From positions 188,982 to 252,981 of the forward strand of contig CAJJDN010000036.1 in assembly GCA_905182985.1 (NCBI GenBank): a stretch of 64,000 nt of DNA, written 5' to 3'. The stretch comes from Paramecium sonneborni. Taxonomy: Eukaryota; Ciliophora; Oligohymenophorea; Peniculida; Parameciidae. Position numbers and translations under genes: made by a program. Shown here piece after piece: positions 41,399-53,000 of the stretch (positions are counted from its first letter, which is position 1; every line of letters starts with the position of its first letter). Under the pieces are notes generated by a model. It had not been told where the DNA came from. It did not search any database and saw only the letters and a list, made by a program, of their open reading frames with translations.

Positions 41399-41712
41399 AA
41401 GAAAATCTGAGCCTTTTCACTTATCAAAATATATTTTTTATTAATTTTATTTAGAGATGTCATATATTGAAAGAATATATTTGTAATTTAATTTTATCTA
41501 AATAATATCTAATTTTTCTTATTGAAAATGTATCATAAATAGATTTAAATAAACTAACATTACATTTTCCACTTAAAAATTTAGTTTAATGTGAATATAT
41601 AAGATTTATAGAAAAGTTATAAATTTATATATCAAAAAAGACTTATAATTAGTTTTGCAAATGTGAAATATATTGTTGCTATATTTGTAATTAATAATAT
41701 AAAAAAAAGATA
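41399..41712. other. intergenic between convergent genes, 314 bp
   Basis: AT-rich; nothing recognised. The stop of the minus-strand neighbour is uncertain, so part of this could be its 3' end. Confidence 0.3.
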
Positions 41713-42864
41713 TCAATTTTATAAAATAGTAATAGTAAAAATTAGATAAAGGAACTTATTGATTATTGTAGCTCCAAAATTTAGAAATTTATAATGTTAT
41801 TTTATTTAAAGTTAAATCTAAAAGGAACAATGAAAAACATTTTGACTTATTTTTTTATTAAATTGATTAAATATATAGTTCAAATAATTTAGGACGACTA
41901 TTTGACAACTCTAGCTAGAGTTTGCTATAAATTTTATAATTCTTAAATATATCTTAAAATAAAAAATAAATATATACCCTCTAGGGATTGTAACAATTTC
42001 TGCAGTTGGCAATTATGAGAAATATGATTGCATTTTAACTATTTCGGTCAAAGGTATTTTTTCAATGAATTTAGGTGGTGATGAATTCTTTAAAAATTTA
42101 TTAAAATTATTTGCGTTTTTGTTCATATTAAAGATGTCTTTAGTTTGAAGTGGCTTACTAGTCTCATAAATATTCTCTTTTTAAGGCTACTAAGAATATT
42201 TATAAAAGTTAAGGTCTTTAGAATTATTTAATTGCTTTAATTGAAGATCTAATTTTGTATCCCAACTTCTAAATCTTTCTAAATTAATAGGAGATTAATC
42301 TCTTCCTGACTATCTTGATAAAAGTGCTTAGGATTATCTTTTTGGTTTGAATAAACTTGAAAAGGAGTTATCTTATTTATTAATGGAATCATTTTGATCC
42401 ATTTTGAATAATTGATCCACTTTTCTTTGTTAATAATAAAAATTATTTTATGACTAACTTTTATCGATAAATTTCTTTTAACTACAGCTAACAATAAAAA
42501 CATTGTTTACAAGATTTCTTCCATATTTAATCCTCCAAGTAAACTTTTTTTTGGAGAAGATCTAGCCATATATTTTGCCACATTGCCTTCTCTAGAAATA
42601 ATTTGAAAAAACTACGTATTTTTTTTTTCATGTTTCTTCCAACTTGTTAATAAAATTGGTTTCTTTTCCTACGAAGGAACAAAAGGTTCTCTTTAACTTA
42701 TATTGTTTCGTATTTCTTTTCGAAAATCTGCTAATTAAGCTTTGTTCACTTAATTCGTTGTTGAAAATGTTTAAAAAGACCCGTTCTGTTTTTCGTATCT
42801 TTATTGTTTAGACTTTTATAATCTCAAAGATTAATACAGGTGAAAATAGAGATGGCGATCGCAT
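41713..42864 (-). CDS. unrecognised serine/lysine/asparagine-rich protein
   Basis: ATG 42864 gives RSPSLFSPS, then a 25-nt intron (gtatta...taaaag), then SREGNVAKYMARSSPKKSLL and, after a 23-nt intron, FKPKRQSQALLSRQSGRDQS, INLERFRSWDTKLDLQLKQL, and SSPPKFIEKIPLTEIVKM. These parts read as a real, mostly disordered basic protein with SP-type phosphorylation sites. Beyond about 42000 the frame becomes low-complexity I/F/Y/N and may not be coding; the stop given (41713) assumes no further intron. Function unknown. Confidence 0.5.
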
Positions 42865-43154
42865 AACGACTGTATTTTAATATTAATTTAATTTGAATTA
42901 TATTTTCTTTCTAACCATAAAAATTTCTAATTGAAATCTTAATATATATTAAAAGTGATTATATATATTTATTTCTATCATATTTATTTCATATAATGTG
43001 GAGACTATAATATCATCTTATAATCTATGATTGATAAAAATATGAAAAATATGGATAAACATCTATAAAAATTATTAAATAAAGATAAAAATAATGTATT
43101 TACAAAAATATAGTATAGTATAAACAAAATTGCTTTTTGTTATTATCACAATCC

Positions 43155-43713
43155 TCATTATTAATAATGCTAATATGTGTACTGCCCAATTTATGGTGCT
43201 AAATCTATTATTCTTATTTCTAAGGTATCAATATTCTAAATAATTTCTTAATCTTCATGTTGCAGTTTCTATATTTAATCTTGTAACAAGACAAATTCTC
43301 CAGTTTAAACAACTTCAAATTAATTTATTTTCTTGAATAAGACCATTAAAGGCTTACTTATTTTAATTTATGTATGCTTAAGCTGATATCATACTCTAAG
43401 TTAATCTAATCCTTCCTTTATTAATATTCTATGCTCTGAATCTAATATCTTAATTGGCTTATTGATTCTCTCAAAGGTTTCATACTTTACCTCGAGTTAA
43501 AAATAAGATCCTGTAATAAACTAATCAGTATACTCTAACTTCTCGTATATGTTCGTAAGCTGAAGAAATAAATACTTCTTGTGACAATGTATCTTCATAT
43601 TGACTTATATTCATTTATAAAACTCTTGTTGAGTCCTAAAACGATTCAATTCTTGTTGAATCATTATTCAATTTATAGCCGCTATAAGAAGAAGTACTTA
43701 TTGATTTTCTCAT
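43155..43713 (-). CDS. small unrecognised protein with beta-rich C-terminal half
   Basis: From ATG 43713 a serine-rich start (RKSISTSSYSGYKLNNDS) leads to KYETFERINKPIKILDSEHR, ILIKEGLDQLR and, after an 18-nt intron, SKPLMVLFKKINQFEVVQTG, IIQNIDTLEIRIIDLAP and IGQYTYQHYQQ before TGA. One intron near 43585 is needed to connect the frames; candidates are 16 or 37 nt, both outside the usual size. The C-terminal half looks like a small folded domain. A distant likeness to the replication clamp-loader protein Ctf8 crossed my mind (KPLxVL pattern) but is not strong enough to assign. Confidence 0.5.
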
Positions 43714-44719
43714 TAAAATAATAAAAATTAATGCAAATTTTAAAAAGCTAGTTGGCTATTAAAATTTTTTTTCAATTTCTAAAATATACTTCCAGTAATC
43801 AAAGATAATACCTAGTAATAAAAGTATTAGTTTTTGTGACTCCATTTTTCATATTTACAAATTGTATTCAAGAAATATCAAACATCAAACATAAATCAAA
43901 TAATTCAAAATTTAAAATACTCATCATGTTGAAAATATAAAACGTAATTAATTAATTTATTTATTTATGCTTAGAGGGAAAATTAGATAAATTTGGTTTT
44001 TTTCTTATTAATTATTTATTTCTTTATTTTCATTCAAATATGAAATGGTGATTGAAAATAATAACTCAACTTTTTTTCATCTGTTATGTATATTTTAAAG
44101 ATGTATTTTTATCTAAAAATTAAATCCTTTAATCTTTTAAACAAATGATATGTATAAACTAAATGAGAAAATAAAATTGAATTTAAATAATAAGAGAATT
44201 CTACTTTATATTTGCATCTAAAACAAATTGAATTTCTTCTAACGGATGAGAACGGTAGATAATTTGTTTCAAATTTATCGAAAATTAATAAGCAACTTGG
44301 CTGTCTATTTCATAAAATAGAGTCTATTCTTACTCTTAAATAACACTAAATATAAATTTATCCCAAGTTGTATGAAAAATGTGTAGTTACTTGGAAAAGT
44401 ATAAAAAATTCTGAAGGAGATTAATTTTACCTAATTTAACAATAAATAAACTTTTTGTTAAAAAATTCAGCTATTTTTTTTATCATAAAAAAGTCTAATA
44501 ATAGAAAATTTTAATTAAGCGAATTATTAGTAGGTAGATAATCTTAATTTTGAAGCATTAATTAATATTTTTTTAGATTTTTAAAAAGAGATAATGGTCT
44601 TTTTAAGGTTATAAATAAATAAGTATAGAATCTTTCGAAAATTATTAATATAATAGAGAAATGATAATTAAGATATCTATTTTACAATTAAATATTATTA
44701 TTCCTATGATAATTATTCA
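43714..44719. other. intergenic, 1.0 kb, nothing recognised
   Basis: AT-rich DNA with short A and T runs between an unknown gene's start and the 3' end of eEF1B-gamma. No open frame with protein-like composition was found on either strand. Confidence 0.4.
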
Positions 44720-46157
44720 TCATCTGAAATACATCAAGCTTCTGGCTGTAAGACCGGCAACTTTAGATACATCTTCTTCTTGATTCACCCAATATTCAGC
44801 AAAATCTTTCTTATCTTATTCATTTTAAATGTCAATTCTTCTGAATACATGATAGTCATATGCAACATGATCTTTCTAAAATTTTAATAGAATGAATGAT
44901 TACCCATTCTTATGGAACTTCAGTTCCTCTCCAAACCCATGCTCCTCTAATTTCCAAATTAGGTTCATCACCATAAACACCATGCATAGCAAAGGAGTAT
45001 TTTCTGAAATTTTAATCTAATCTTTAATTGATAAATCCTTTCATTAAATTATTAGTTAAAATGAGTTATTTGCCTTCATTTTCAGATTTATTATAGGAAA
45101 TAATCCATAAAGACCATCCTTGAGTATCAACTGTGGTGAAAAGTTGTTCAATATTTTTGGCAATATCTTTTTCAGCAAAGAAGGCTCTTTTGTAATCATC
45201 AATATTGAATGGAGATGGAGGAAGTAAATCTAAAGGATTCTTTTTCTTCTCTGCAACAGGTTCTTCATCTTCCTATGCTTATTATTTTTATGCTTCTTTT
45301 GGCTTTTATTCTTTAGGTTTTTCTTCCTTTGGTTTTTATTCTTTTGGTTTTTGTTCTTTTGGCTTTTATTCTTTAGGCTTTTCATCTTTTGGTTTTTATT
45401 CTTTTGGTTTTTATTCTTTTGGTTTTTCATCCTTTGGTTTTTATTCATTTTATTATGCAACTTATTTAGGTAATGGGAAGGCTTCTTTACATAATCTGAC
45501 TCTTCCGAAATTCTAGTATAAATATTAGATATACTTTTTTAAATTGAGGAAGTTCAGTTACAGCAGTGAACCATTTCATAAGTGAGGGATATGATTTTCT
45601 AGTTTTCTCGTCAATTAATAAGATGAAAAATGGAGCAATTCTTACAATAAGTATTACATCTGCAATAGTCAATTTGTCTCCAACCAAATATGCGGAATTC
45701 TTGAAATGGGCTTCTAATTATTTTAATTTATTGTTGATAATGTTCTTAGCACTTTTGAATGAATCCTCATCTGTTGGAACATATCCCCATAATTAAGGGA
45801 ATGTTGTCATGAAATTTGGGTCTAATTCATTTACAGTCCAATCAATCCATTAATCAACTAAAGATTATTAGAAGGCATTAGCTCTTTAAAATACTTATAA
45901 ATATCTTACCCATATAACCCTGATTCTAATTTAGATCTAGCAATATATCTACAGATAGCATTGCTTTCATAAAGGTATCCATCAGTTGTTTAAATGACAG
46001 GAACTTTAGCAAATGGGTTTCTTGCCAAATGTTCCTTTGATTCACATTGATCGTATCCAACTTCAACCACTTCAACTGGGATCTCAAGAAGGTCTGCAAC
46101 AAGATGAACTTGACAGAGTCTAGGATTAATTGATGGCCCGAATAACTTGAGTGACAT
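44720..46157 (-). CDS. EEF1G: translation elongation factor eEF1B subunit gamma
   Basis: Structural subunit of the eEF1B guanine-exchange complex. N-terminal glutathione-transferase-like domain: SLKLFGPSINPRLCQVHLVA, NPFAKVPVIQT, DGYLYESNAICRYIA, and later GDKLTIADVILI. A long linker of K-P-K-E type repeats follows (45261-45460). The C-terminal eEF1G domain shows NPLDLLPPSPFNIDDYKR, FFAEKDIAKNIEQ, TQGWSLWIISYNKSE, LMKGFINQRLDQNFRKYSF and GAWVWRGTEVP, ending with LTARSLMYFR before TGA 44720. Introns of about 24-28 nt occur near 45905, 45520 and 44870. Complete. Neighbours are unrelated. Confidence 0.95.
45261..45460 (-). repeat. coding minisatellite in eEF1B-gamma (KPKE-type repeats)
   Basis: Tandem 15-18-nt units that read KPKEE, KPKEQ or KPKDE in the linker between the two folded domains. 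In other frames the same repeat gives artificial F/S/Y/G-rich or N/K/Q-rich open frames. Confidence 0.85.
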
Positions 46158-46209
46158 ATTTTAATAAAAGATATTAAATTTAAATCACTTATCATGAATT
46201 GGAATTCTT

Positions 46210-47834
46210 TCATAAACTTTGTAAACTATTAATAATTTATTCGAATGTTGGTCTTTAATCAGGATTAGGATGCCAACATTTAGCCATTAATGCTTTAATC
46301 TCTTGTTAACATTCAAAAGAGAGATCAGGTCTTTAATTTTATTCTGTCACAGCATTCATAATTTGCATAGGATTTGCAATATTTAAATAAGGAATCTATC
46401 TAGAAAATAATTCATATAACACAATCTAAGATTAATATAAATAAATACTCCATAAGAATATACATCAGCTTTATTTGTATACATTTCTCCTCTAAATACC
46501 TCTGGAGCCATCCAATGCTAATTTATAATCATTAATTTACAAATGTTCCCACAACCGCTGTCATCCACTCAGTTTTTTCTAATGCTGTTCTAGCTAAACC
46601 AAAATCTGCGATCTTTATGTTTGAGTCAGCACTAAATGGCTAATCTAATAATATACTATTAATATAAATTTTATATTACTTTAATGATTTCAAATCTCTA
46701 TGCATAAAACCTAATTTATGAATATAAGCCATTCCTTCTGCTATAAATAAGCTTAATTTCAACTTTGTTAATTAGTCAATGCACGTCTCTCTATTTCTAT
46801 GTATCAAATCAAAAAGTGATCCCCCTGAACAAAACTCTGTTATTATATACAATTTATTTTAATTAAAAGTAATCCCTACTAAACAAACTAAATTTTGATG
46901 GTGTCTTACTTTCACCAGGGTCACAATTTCTCTCTTATATTCTTTCATCTTTTATTCATCCTTTTCATTTATATCTATATCCTTTATTGCTACTATATCA
47001 TTCTTGTATTTTCCACGATACACCACTCCTGATCCTCCTTATGCTATTTACTCATAAAACACTAACTCATTGTATTAAATTATAAAATCACTAATATCTA
47101 ATTGACCATCAATTATTTGGTTTGCATGCTCTAAAATTAATGAATGTATTTTTTATCTCACTGGCGTTAAGTTTATGGTTGGGTTTATTGATTAAATTAA
47201 GTCGTTTGGTATCTGTTATTTCCTTTCTGTTTGTTATGATGGATAATTATTGCAGCTCATTGGTATATGGTCTTAATTATCATCTTTAATTACCATTTTT
47301 TATTGTTAAGAGTTTTATTGATTCATCTATGGTATTTACTGTTGATAAACATTTTATTAGTGAAATTATTATAAAGGAATTTATTACTAAATAATCTAGT
47401 TTTAATAATGTTATATATTCATGCTTTCAGTCTTTTCACTTCCTTATTTTTAATCTTAGTTTGAAAATTAGGAAAAATTAATATCTGTAGGTAAGAAAAA
47501 AGCATTTTATTATGACTAAAAAGGTTTGTCATCATAATTTATTAAATCAAATGGTTCATTGTTGTTTTTCTAAGAAACAATATTTTCATGAACATCTAGT
47601 AAATCATTTACTTCAATTATTTTTGATTTTTCTTATTATTTTAAACCTAAAATTTAAGATTAGGCCTACTAGAATTATTAATTTTTTTAAGAATCTTGAA
47701 TATTAATATCTTAACCTTTATCATAATTTATTTTAAAAACAATTTATGATAGCAATTTAGAATCAATTTCAGTTTGAATTGATTCTCTTCCAGCTTCTTA
47801 CATAAATTAATTATCAAAATATGATTCAGACAAA

Positions 47835-47915
<81 letters not shown>

Positions 47916-50073
47916 TAAAATGTTGATGAAAAATCAACCCAAGGTTAATCATATTCTTATTATTAGGGTTATGATTATTATTAATTATGTAAAAATCCAA
48001 AATCTGCAAAAAAGTCATGATTAACATTGCTAGACTATATTAAATTTTAAGATTTGTCGAAATCAGTCATAGATAAAAGAACTTATTATAATTTTTAGAC
48101 CGTAACTTAATAACTTAAAGGCATTTTAATTCCATAGATAGATCTTTAGGGACTAAGCTCAATTTTAGTTTTTCCTTTAAAATATTCAACTTATTAGAGA
48201 TAATTAATAACTTCAGGTTATAAATTTGGCATAAATCTTTTAATTTCTGTAAATTCAGACAAAGTTGTGCATTTTTCAAATAATTTTTTGGTTTTGTAAT
48301 AATTTTCTTCATATCTTTAATCAACATTTAAGATCCATTCTGTTAATTTAATTGTATCTAAATTTTCACTAGTATTCAAAGTTTCTTTTACAGCAATCCA
48401 TAAATGAAGTAACATAGACAGTAATGAATATGTTTCATCTACCATTTACATGATAATTAATGTCTAAATTCTCCATAATGGATTTGGTTAAAATATTTCT
48501 GAGAGAAACTATAAACAATCAGACCAATATTTTAATAAGTCATCTATCAATTTAGATTCAAGTGGTTTCCAAAATTCTCCTCTCTCTAAGGATAAAAAGA
48601 GAGGAGATAATGAATAACTTCCTTCTAATAGTTTTTTATTAGCATAACATATTATTAATTTTTTGTTTATGATAGTAAAATAATTAGCAAGAACTTTTAC
48701 TTCATTCTGAGGATTCATCTTTATTCTTTGTTTATATAAATCAGTTAAAATTTTTATAATGCTCCAAATATTTGGTAGATTTTTTTATTTTTACTCTTAT
48801 AAAACATCAGGTGGACCTTTTTTGATATATTAATGTAAAAGAATGGACAATTTCATTATTACTCTATGATTTTCAGGTTATGGTAATAATATTTTTTGTT
48901 AGATTGCCAAATAAAATTTTGGTATTTTTTCTCTTTTTAACCATGCCTTAATAACCAAAGATCTTATATCTTCTAATCTTGGTGGATTATCATCATTACT
49001 AGTGCTTTAAATGACCCATGCTTCTGTTTTCTTACTTAATGTAAATAGATAACGTTTGACTTAATCAAAAAAGCCAAGAGGAGCAGCTTTTTTTTCAATA
49101 TAAACATTGTCTATAGATGCAAAATGTTTATTTAAATTAGGAACAGGGATTGGTTAATTAGTTGTTTCTATGAATCTCTAGGGCAATTACCAATTATTTT
49201 ATATTTTTTAGAAAATATCTTATGCAGTGGGTCTATTTTTTGGATTAACATTAAAAAGAGATTGAATAAGTTAGATAAGTCTAGATTCATGTAATTATTG
49301 ATTACTTTTATGAATATTCATGAGAATCAGGTATGAAATAATGATTATTGACTGCTGCTAATCCACTTTCAAATGGAGGTTTTTAAAAGCAAAACATAAA
49401 TAATAAAACACCTAGAGCAAATATATCAGCACTTTCTGTGATAGGATAATTTGAATAGAAATCAATATATTCTGGTGCACGGTAGAAGGGTGTTGTATTT
49501 TCTTCGATATCATCTTTAATTGTATCTCTATTATTATTATCAATTTTAAAGTGCTTAGTTTTAGTAACACTACCAAAATCGCAGAGTTTAAAATAACCTA
49601 AAGAATTTAAAAGTACATTCTCCATTTTCACATCCCTATGAATATAACCAATCTAAAAATGTATTTAAAAAATACTTAATGAATTTATATTATTCCTTTA
49701 ACAATATCTCTTGCAATCATTAATACTAATTGTTCAGGAGGTCTTCTGTTGATCTTGATAATATTTTAGATTATACATATGTTGCCATTAAATCAATCAA
49801 ACTTCCTTTAGAACAATTTTCTAAAATTAAAACTCCACTTGTTTGTCCTTACAATTAAGTAATACCAGACTTTTCTAATTTAACAATCCCTTCTCCTTAA
49901 ACTTTATTCAATATATCCATCTCTATCTAAAATGCTTTAAATGCTTTTGGGTTGGATTTATAGCACACTTTAGCTACAAGATTTTGATGCTAAGTAGCAT
50001 AAACAGTAGCAAAATTGCCTTCACCTATTTTTTTCTAAAGAATGTATGTGTCTTTATCTAATTAAATTTTCAT
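46210..50073 (-). CDS. AAK1/GAK-type kinase - ANTH domain - Q-rich linker - second protein kinase, one reading frame
   Basis: ATG 50073 starts a numb-associated-type kinase (KKIGEGNFATVYA, VAKVCYK, HRDVKMENVLL, LCDFGSV, FYRAPEYIDFYSNYPITES). It runs into an ANTH-like lipid- and clathrin-adaptor domain (IQSTSNDDNPPRLEDIRSLV, VIMKLSILLHQYIKKGPPDV) of roughly 280 residues. A glutamine-rich linker follows, with 27 consecutive Q codons (26 TAA and one TAG, 47837-47917). The same frame continues without any TGA through 47296 into a second, TKL-like kinase (IAQGGSGVVYRGKY, VAIKDID, HRDLKS, IADFGLA, WMAPEVFRGEMY), ending at TGA 46210. Introns of about 23 nt interrupt both kinases. About 1,250 residues. 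In animals AAK1 phosphorylates AP2 at clathrin pits. If the genes were separate, the second would start at ATG 47296, but no stop separates them. Confidence 0.8.
47837..47914 (-). repeat. (TAA)26 coding microsatellite
   Basis: Twenty-six TAA codons in a row, preceded by TAG at 47915-47917, within the kinase-ANTH-kinase frame. Read as glutamine in this genetic code; the other frames give false poly-Asn and poly-Ile. Confidence 0.93.
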
Positions 50074-50082
50074 TTAATAAAT

Positions 50083-53000
50083 TCATGCATTCAAATATAC
50101 TAATGATACAACTCCATCAGATGATGCTGCATATGTAGCATTTTCAGTCTATGTCAAAGCCATGATTTATTATTTTTTATCTTATAAACTTTAAATATTT
50201 TATACCTTATCTAAATGGTTTATAATCTACAATTGTTGATAAAGTTTCTAAATTAACGATTTTAATTTGTCCATCATTGCAAGCACAAATCAAGGAAGTT
50301 TAATATTGATTTAGTTTCATAAACTTTATTTCTGTAAATGGAAGCTTAATATAAATTTATTATGTTACTTCTAGAGTCTTATAGATTTAATTTTTTCTGA
50401 TATCTAAAAAATTAACAGTACCTTTCTTTTAATTTCCTATCAAAATGGAATTAAGAGGAGTAGAAAATAAAATATCTGTTCCATTAAAATTCTCTTATGT
50501 TACAATATTTCTATTAGATGGCAATAACATATCATAAAGTCCAAAATGAGGTTTACTAGTTGAACTATAAATTGAAGCAAACACAGTTCCTTCATTAATA
50601 AATGTAAGATCAGTAGTAGGTCTTACTTTACTGTTAAGTAAAAAAAGTGGTGTATTTAGTTTATTTATTCTATTTAATTTCCAAATATAAGCACTATTAT
50701 TAACATCATGTCCAATAAATAATTCCCCAGAATTATTAAATTTAAGAGAATCAATATAATCTCTTGATTATGTATTGAATTCAGCGACTACTTAGGATGA
50801 TGATTTAAATGTCATTACATTAACCATTCCTTTTCCACTTTATAAAAATAATGGTAGATGAGGATGAGATGTCAAACATTATAAATCCTCCTCTGGAATT
50901 TATTTACTGGAACAATTTTAAAATTTTTCCATGAAATCTTTTTCAGTAAAATCTTTATATTCTTCATATGAATTTGCCCTTTATTTTAAATATTATTCTT
51001 TTTCTCCATTTTGAATACTCAAAGCTGAAGAACATAATTTTACTATATAAGGTTTGTTTATTTATGAAGGCTCTGTTCTTATAGCTTCATCAATTGTCTC
51101 TTCTTCTACCAAATTATAACCATCAAGTGATCTATTCTTATGTTAAAGAGTATTATAAAATTTCATATGTTTTAAGAATTTACCATATAATACAAATCCT
51201 TCTATCGGATTAGCATTATTAATACACATGCTTTTAATTTGATCAGTCTTAATTTTAAACACTTCAACTCCTTACTTAAAAATTTTATTTTTAAAAGTAA
51301 TTATTGATTACTCATCATAATTACTTATCGGATATTTAAATGCTTATTTTACTCTACCTATAGATATTTCTTCCAAATATTAATCCAATCCAATTTTTGT
51401 ACATATTGAAAAGAAATGATTTTGATTGAAAATTTTTTCAAGCTACTTAAAGTATTAACTTTTAGCAAATGATGACTCTTTTAATACCATTCTTAAATCT
51501 TCAATAAAATTTTATTCTTATGAAAAATCTAACAAATTTTTTAATAAAGTGATAACCATATCATTTCTGGTCATTACATATTATTCAGCCATAGTAAATA
51601 TATTACTATATGTTGTTGTTGAAATATTCAGCTTTTCTTATTTAAAATAACTCTTAGATATTCCCAAAAAATATTTGACAATCAAAGATTGAAATGTGAA
51701 ATATATAAATTAATTCTAAATATTCTCTTCTTCTATTGTCTTTTCTTAACTAATTTCTAAATTTTATGAATCTTCAAGACTTTCTGATCTTTATTATTAA
51801 TTTAATTATTCTTATTCTTGTATTAATGGTTTATGTTTCAACAAATAATCCTATTCACTAACATTATATAAATCTTCAGGATAAGCATCTTATAAAACAT
51901 CAATATTTCTATATGCTTTGAATCCTTTATTTGAGTAGAGTCTTTTATTTTTAATTACTGATTTTACTAATTCACAGAAATCATCTCTCAAATTTTCATA
52001 ACCACAATCTTAAACATTTTGTTTATTTACAGTATTGCAGAAAGTCTCTAATTTTCTCAATTATTCAAATGCGTTTTCCCATAATTTTAATTCTAACGCT
52101 AAAATTAATGTCATAAACAATGCCAATAACTTAATTATATTCAATTTTCTTTTGTTATCAAATTTCTTTTGATAATATTAAGATTATTAAAATAGTTTTA
52201 ATCCAACATCAATTTCATAAAGACTTTGTACAAATGTTAAATAATATTCTTAACTTTTTTCAGACAAAGGATAATCAAAACAAATTCTATATAATAAACT
52301 TTAAGTTTCTTAACAAAAAGAAATGAATTCCTCTAATCCTGTTTAATCATAATGAATAGCAAATGTTAGTAAACGAGAAGGAGATTTTAATTATCTTAAT
52401 TTCTTTAATGCAATATCATAAAGTTTAGCTTTATTGTGATTTGTAAAATTAGCTAAATCATCTAGTTTTTACATTAACTGTACATAATTTGTGAAGTGTT
52501 CTTAATCTTCAATCGCTTACACTATATACATTTCAACCTATAATTCAATTAATTATTCAGATTGTTCTGTTTCTTGATTTAAATCTTAAGCAAATATCAT
52601 TCCTAATTAAGGCATTTAAATATTATAATAATATTCTACTGCCTATTATTTTATAAATTCTTAATTATCATTTATTTTTTTAATTGGAACTTATTCAATA
52701 ACTTCTTCTTCTTCTGATTCTTCACTTTCATAAAATTAAGAAAAGATATCATCCTCTGCTTTTTTACTTTTCCTTTTATTTGCATCAATACTTTATTGTA
52801 TTTCTCTTTTTACATTTATATTATCTTTAAGTTTTTCTACCAATAGTATTGCTGAAGGATGAAAGTATGATAATTAAGGTGTAAATGTTGAAGGCCAACT
52901 AATACAGACAGCTTTTCCAAAATTATCATATTCTAAAATATGATGTTCAGGTTCTCTTAATAAAACATTAACACTTTCAACATATTTTCCTAAAAGATAA

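Noticed and set aside
45205..45516. Plus-strand F/S/Y/G-rich repeat protein
   Set aside because: It is the complement of the KPKE-type linker of eEF1B-gamma, whose flanking domains are unmistakable on the minus strand.
46210..47296. Second kinase as a separate gene starting at ATG 47296
   Set aside because: No TGA separates it from the upstream kinase-ANTH frame, and the Q-rich linker reads continuously into it. Kept only as an alternative in the annotation.
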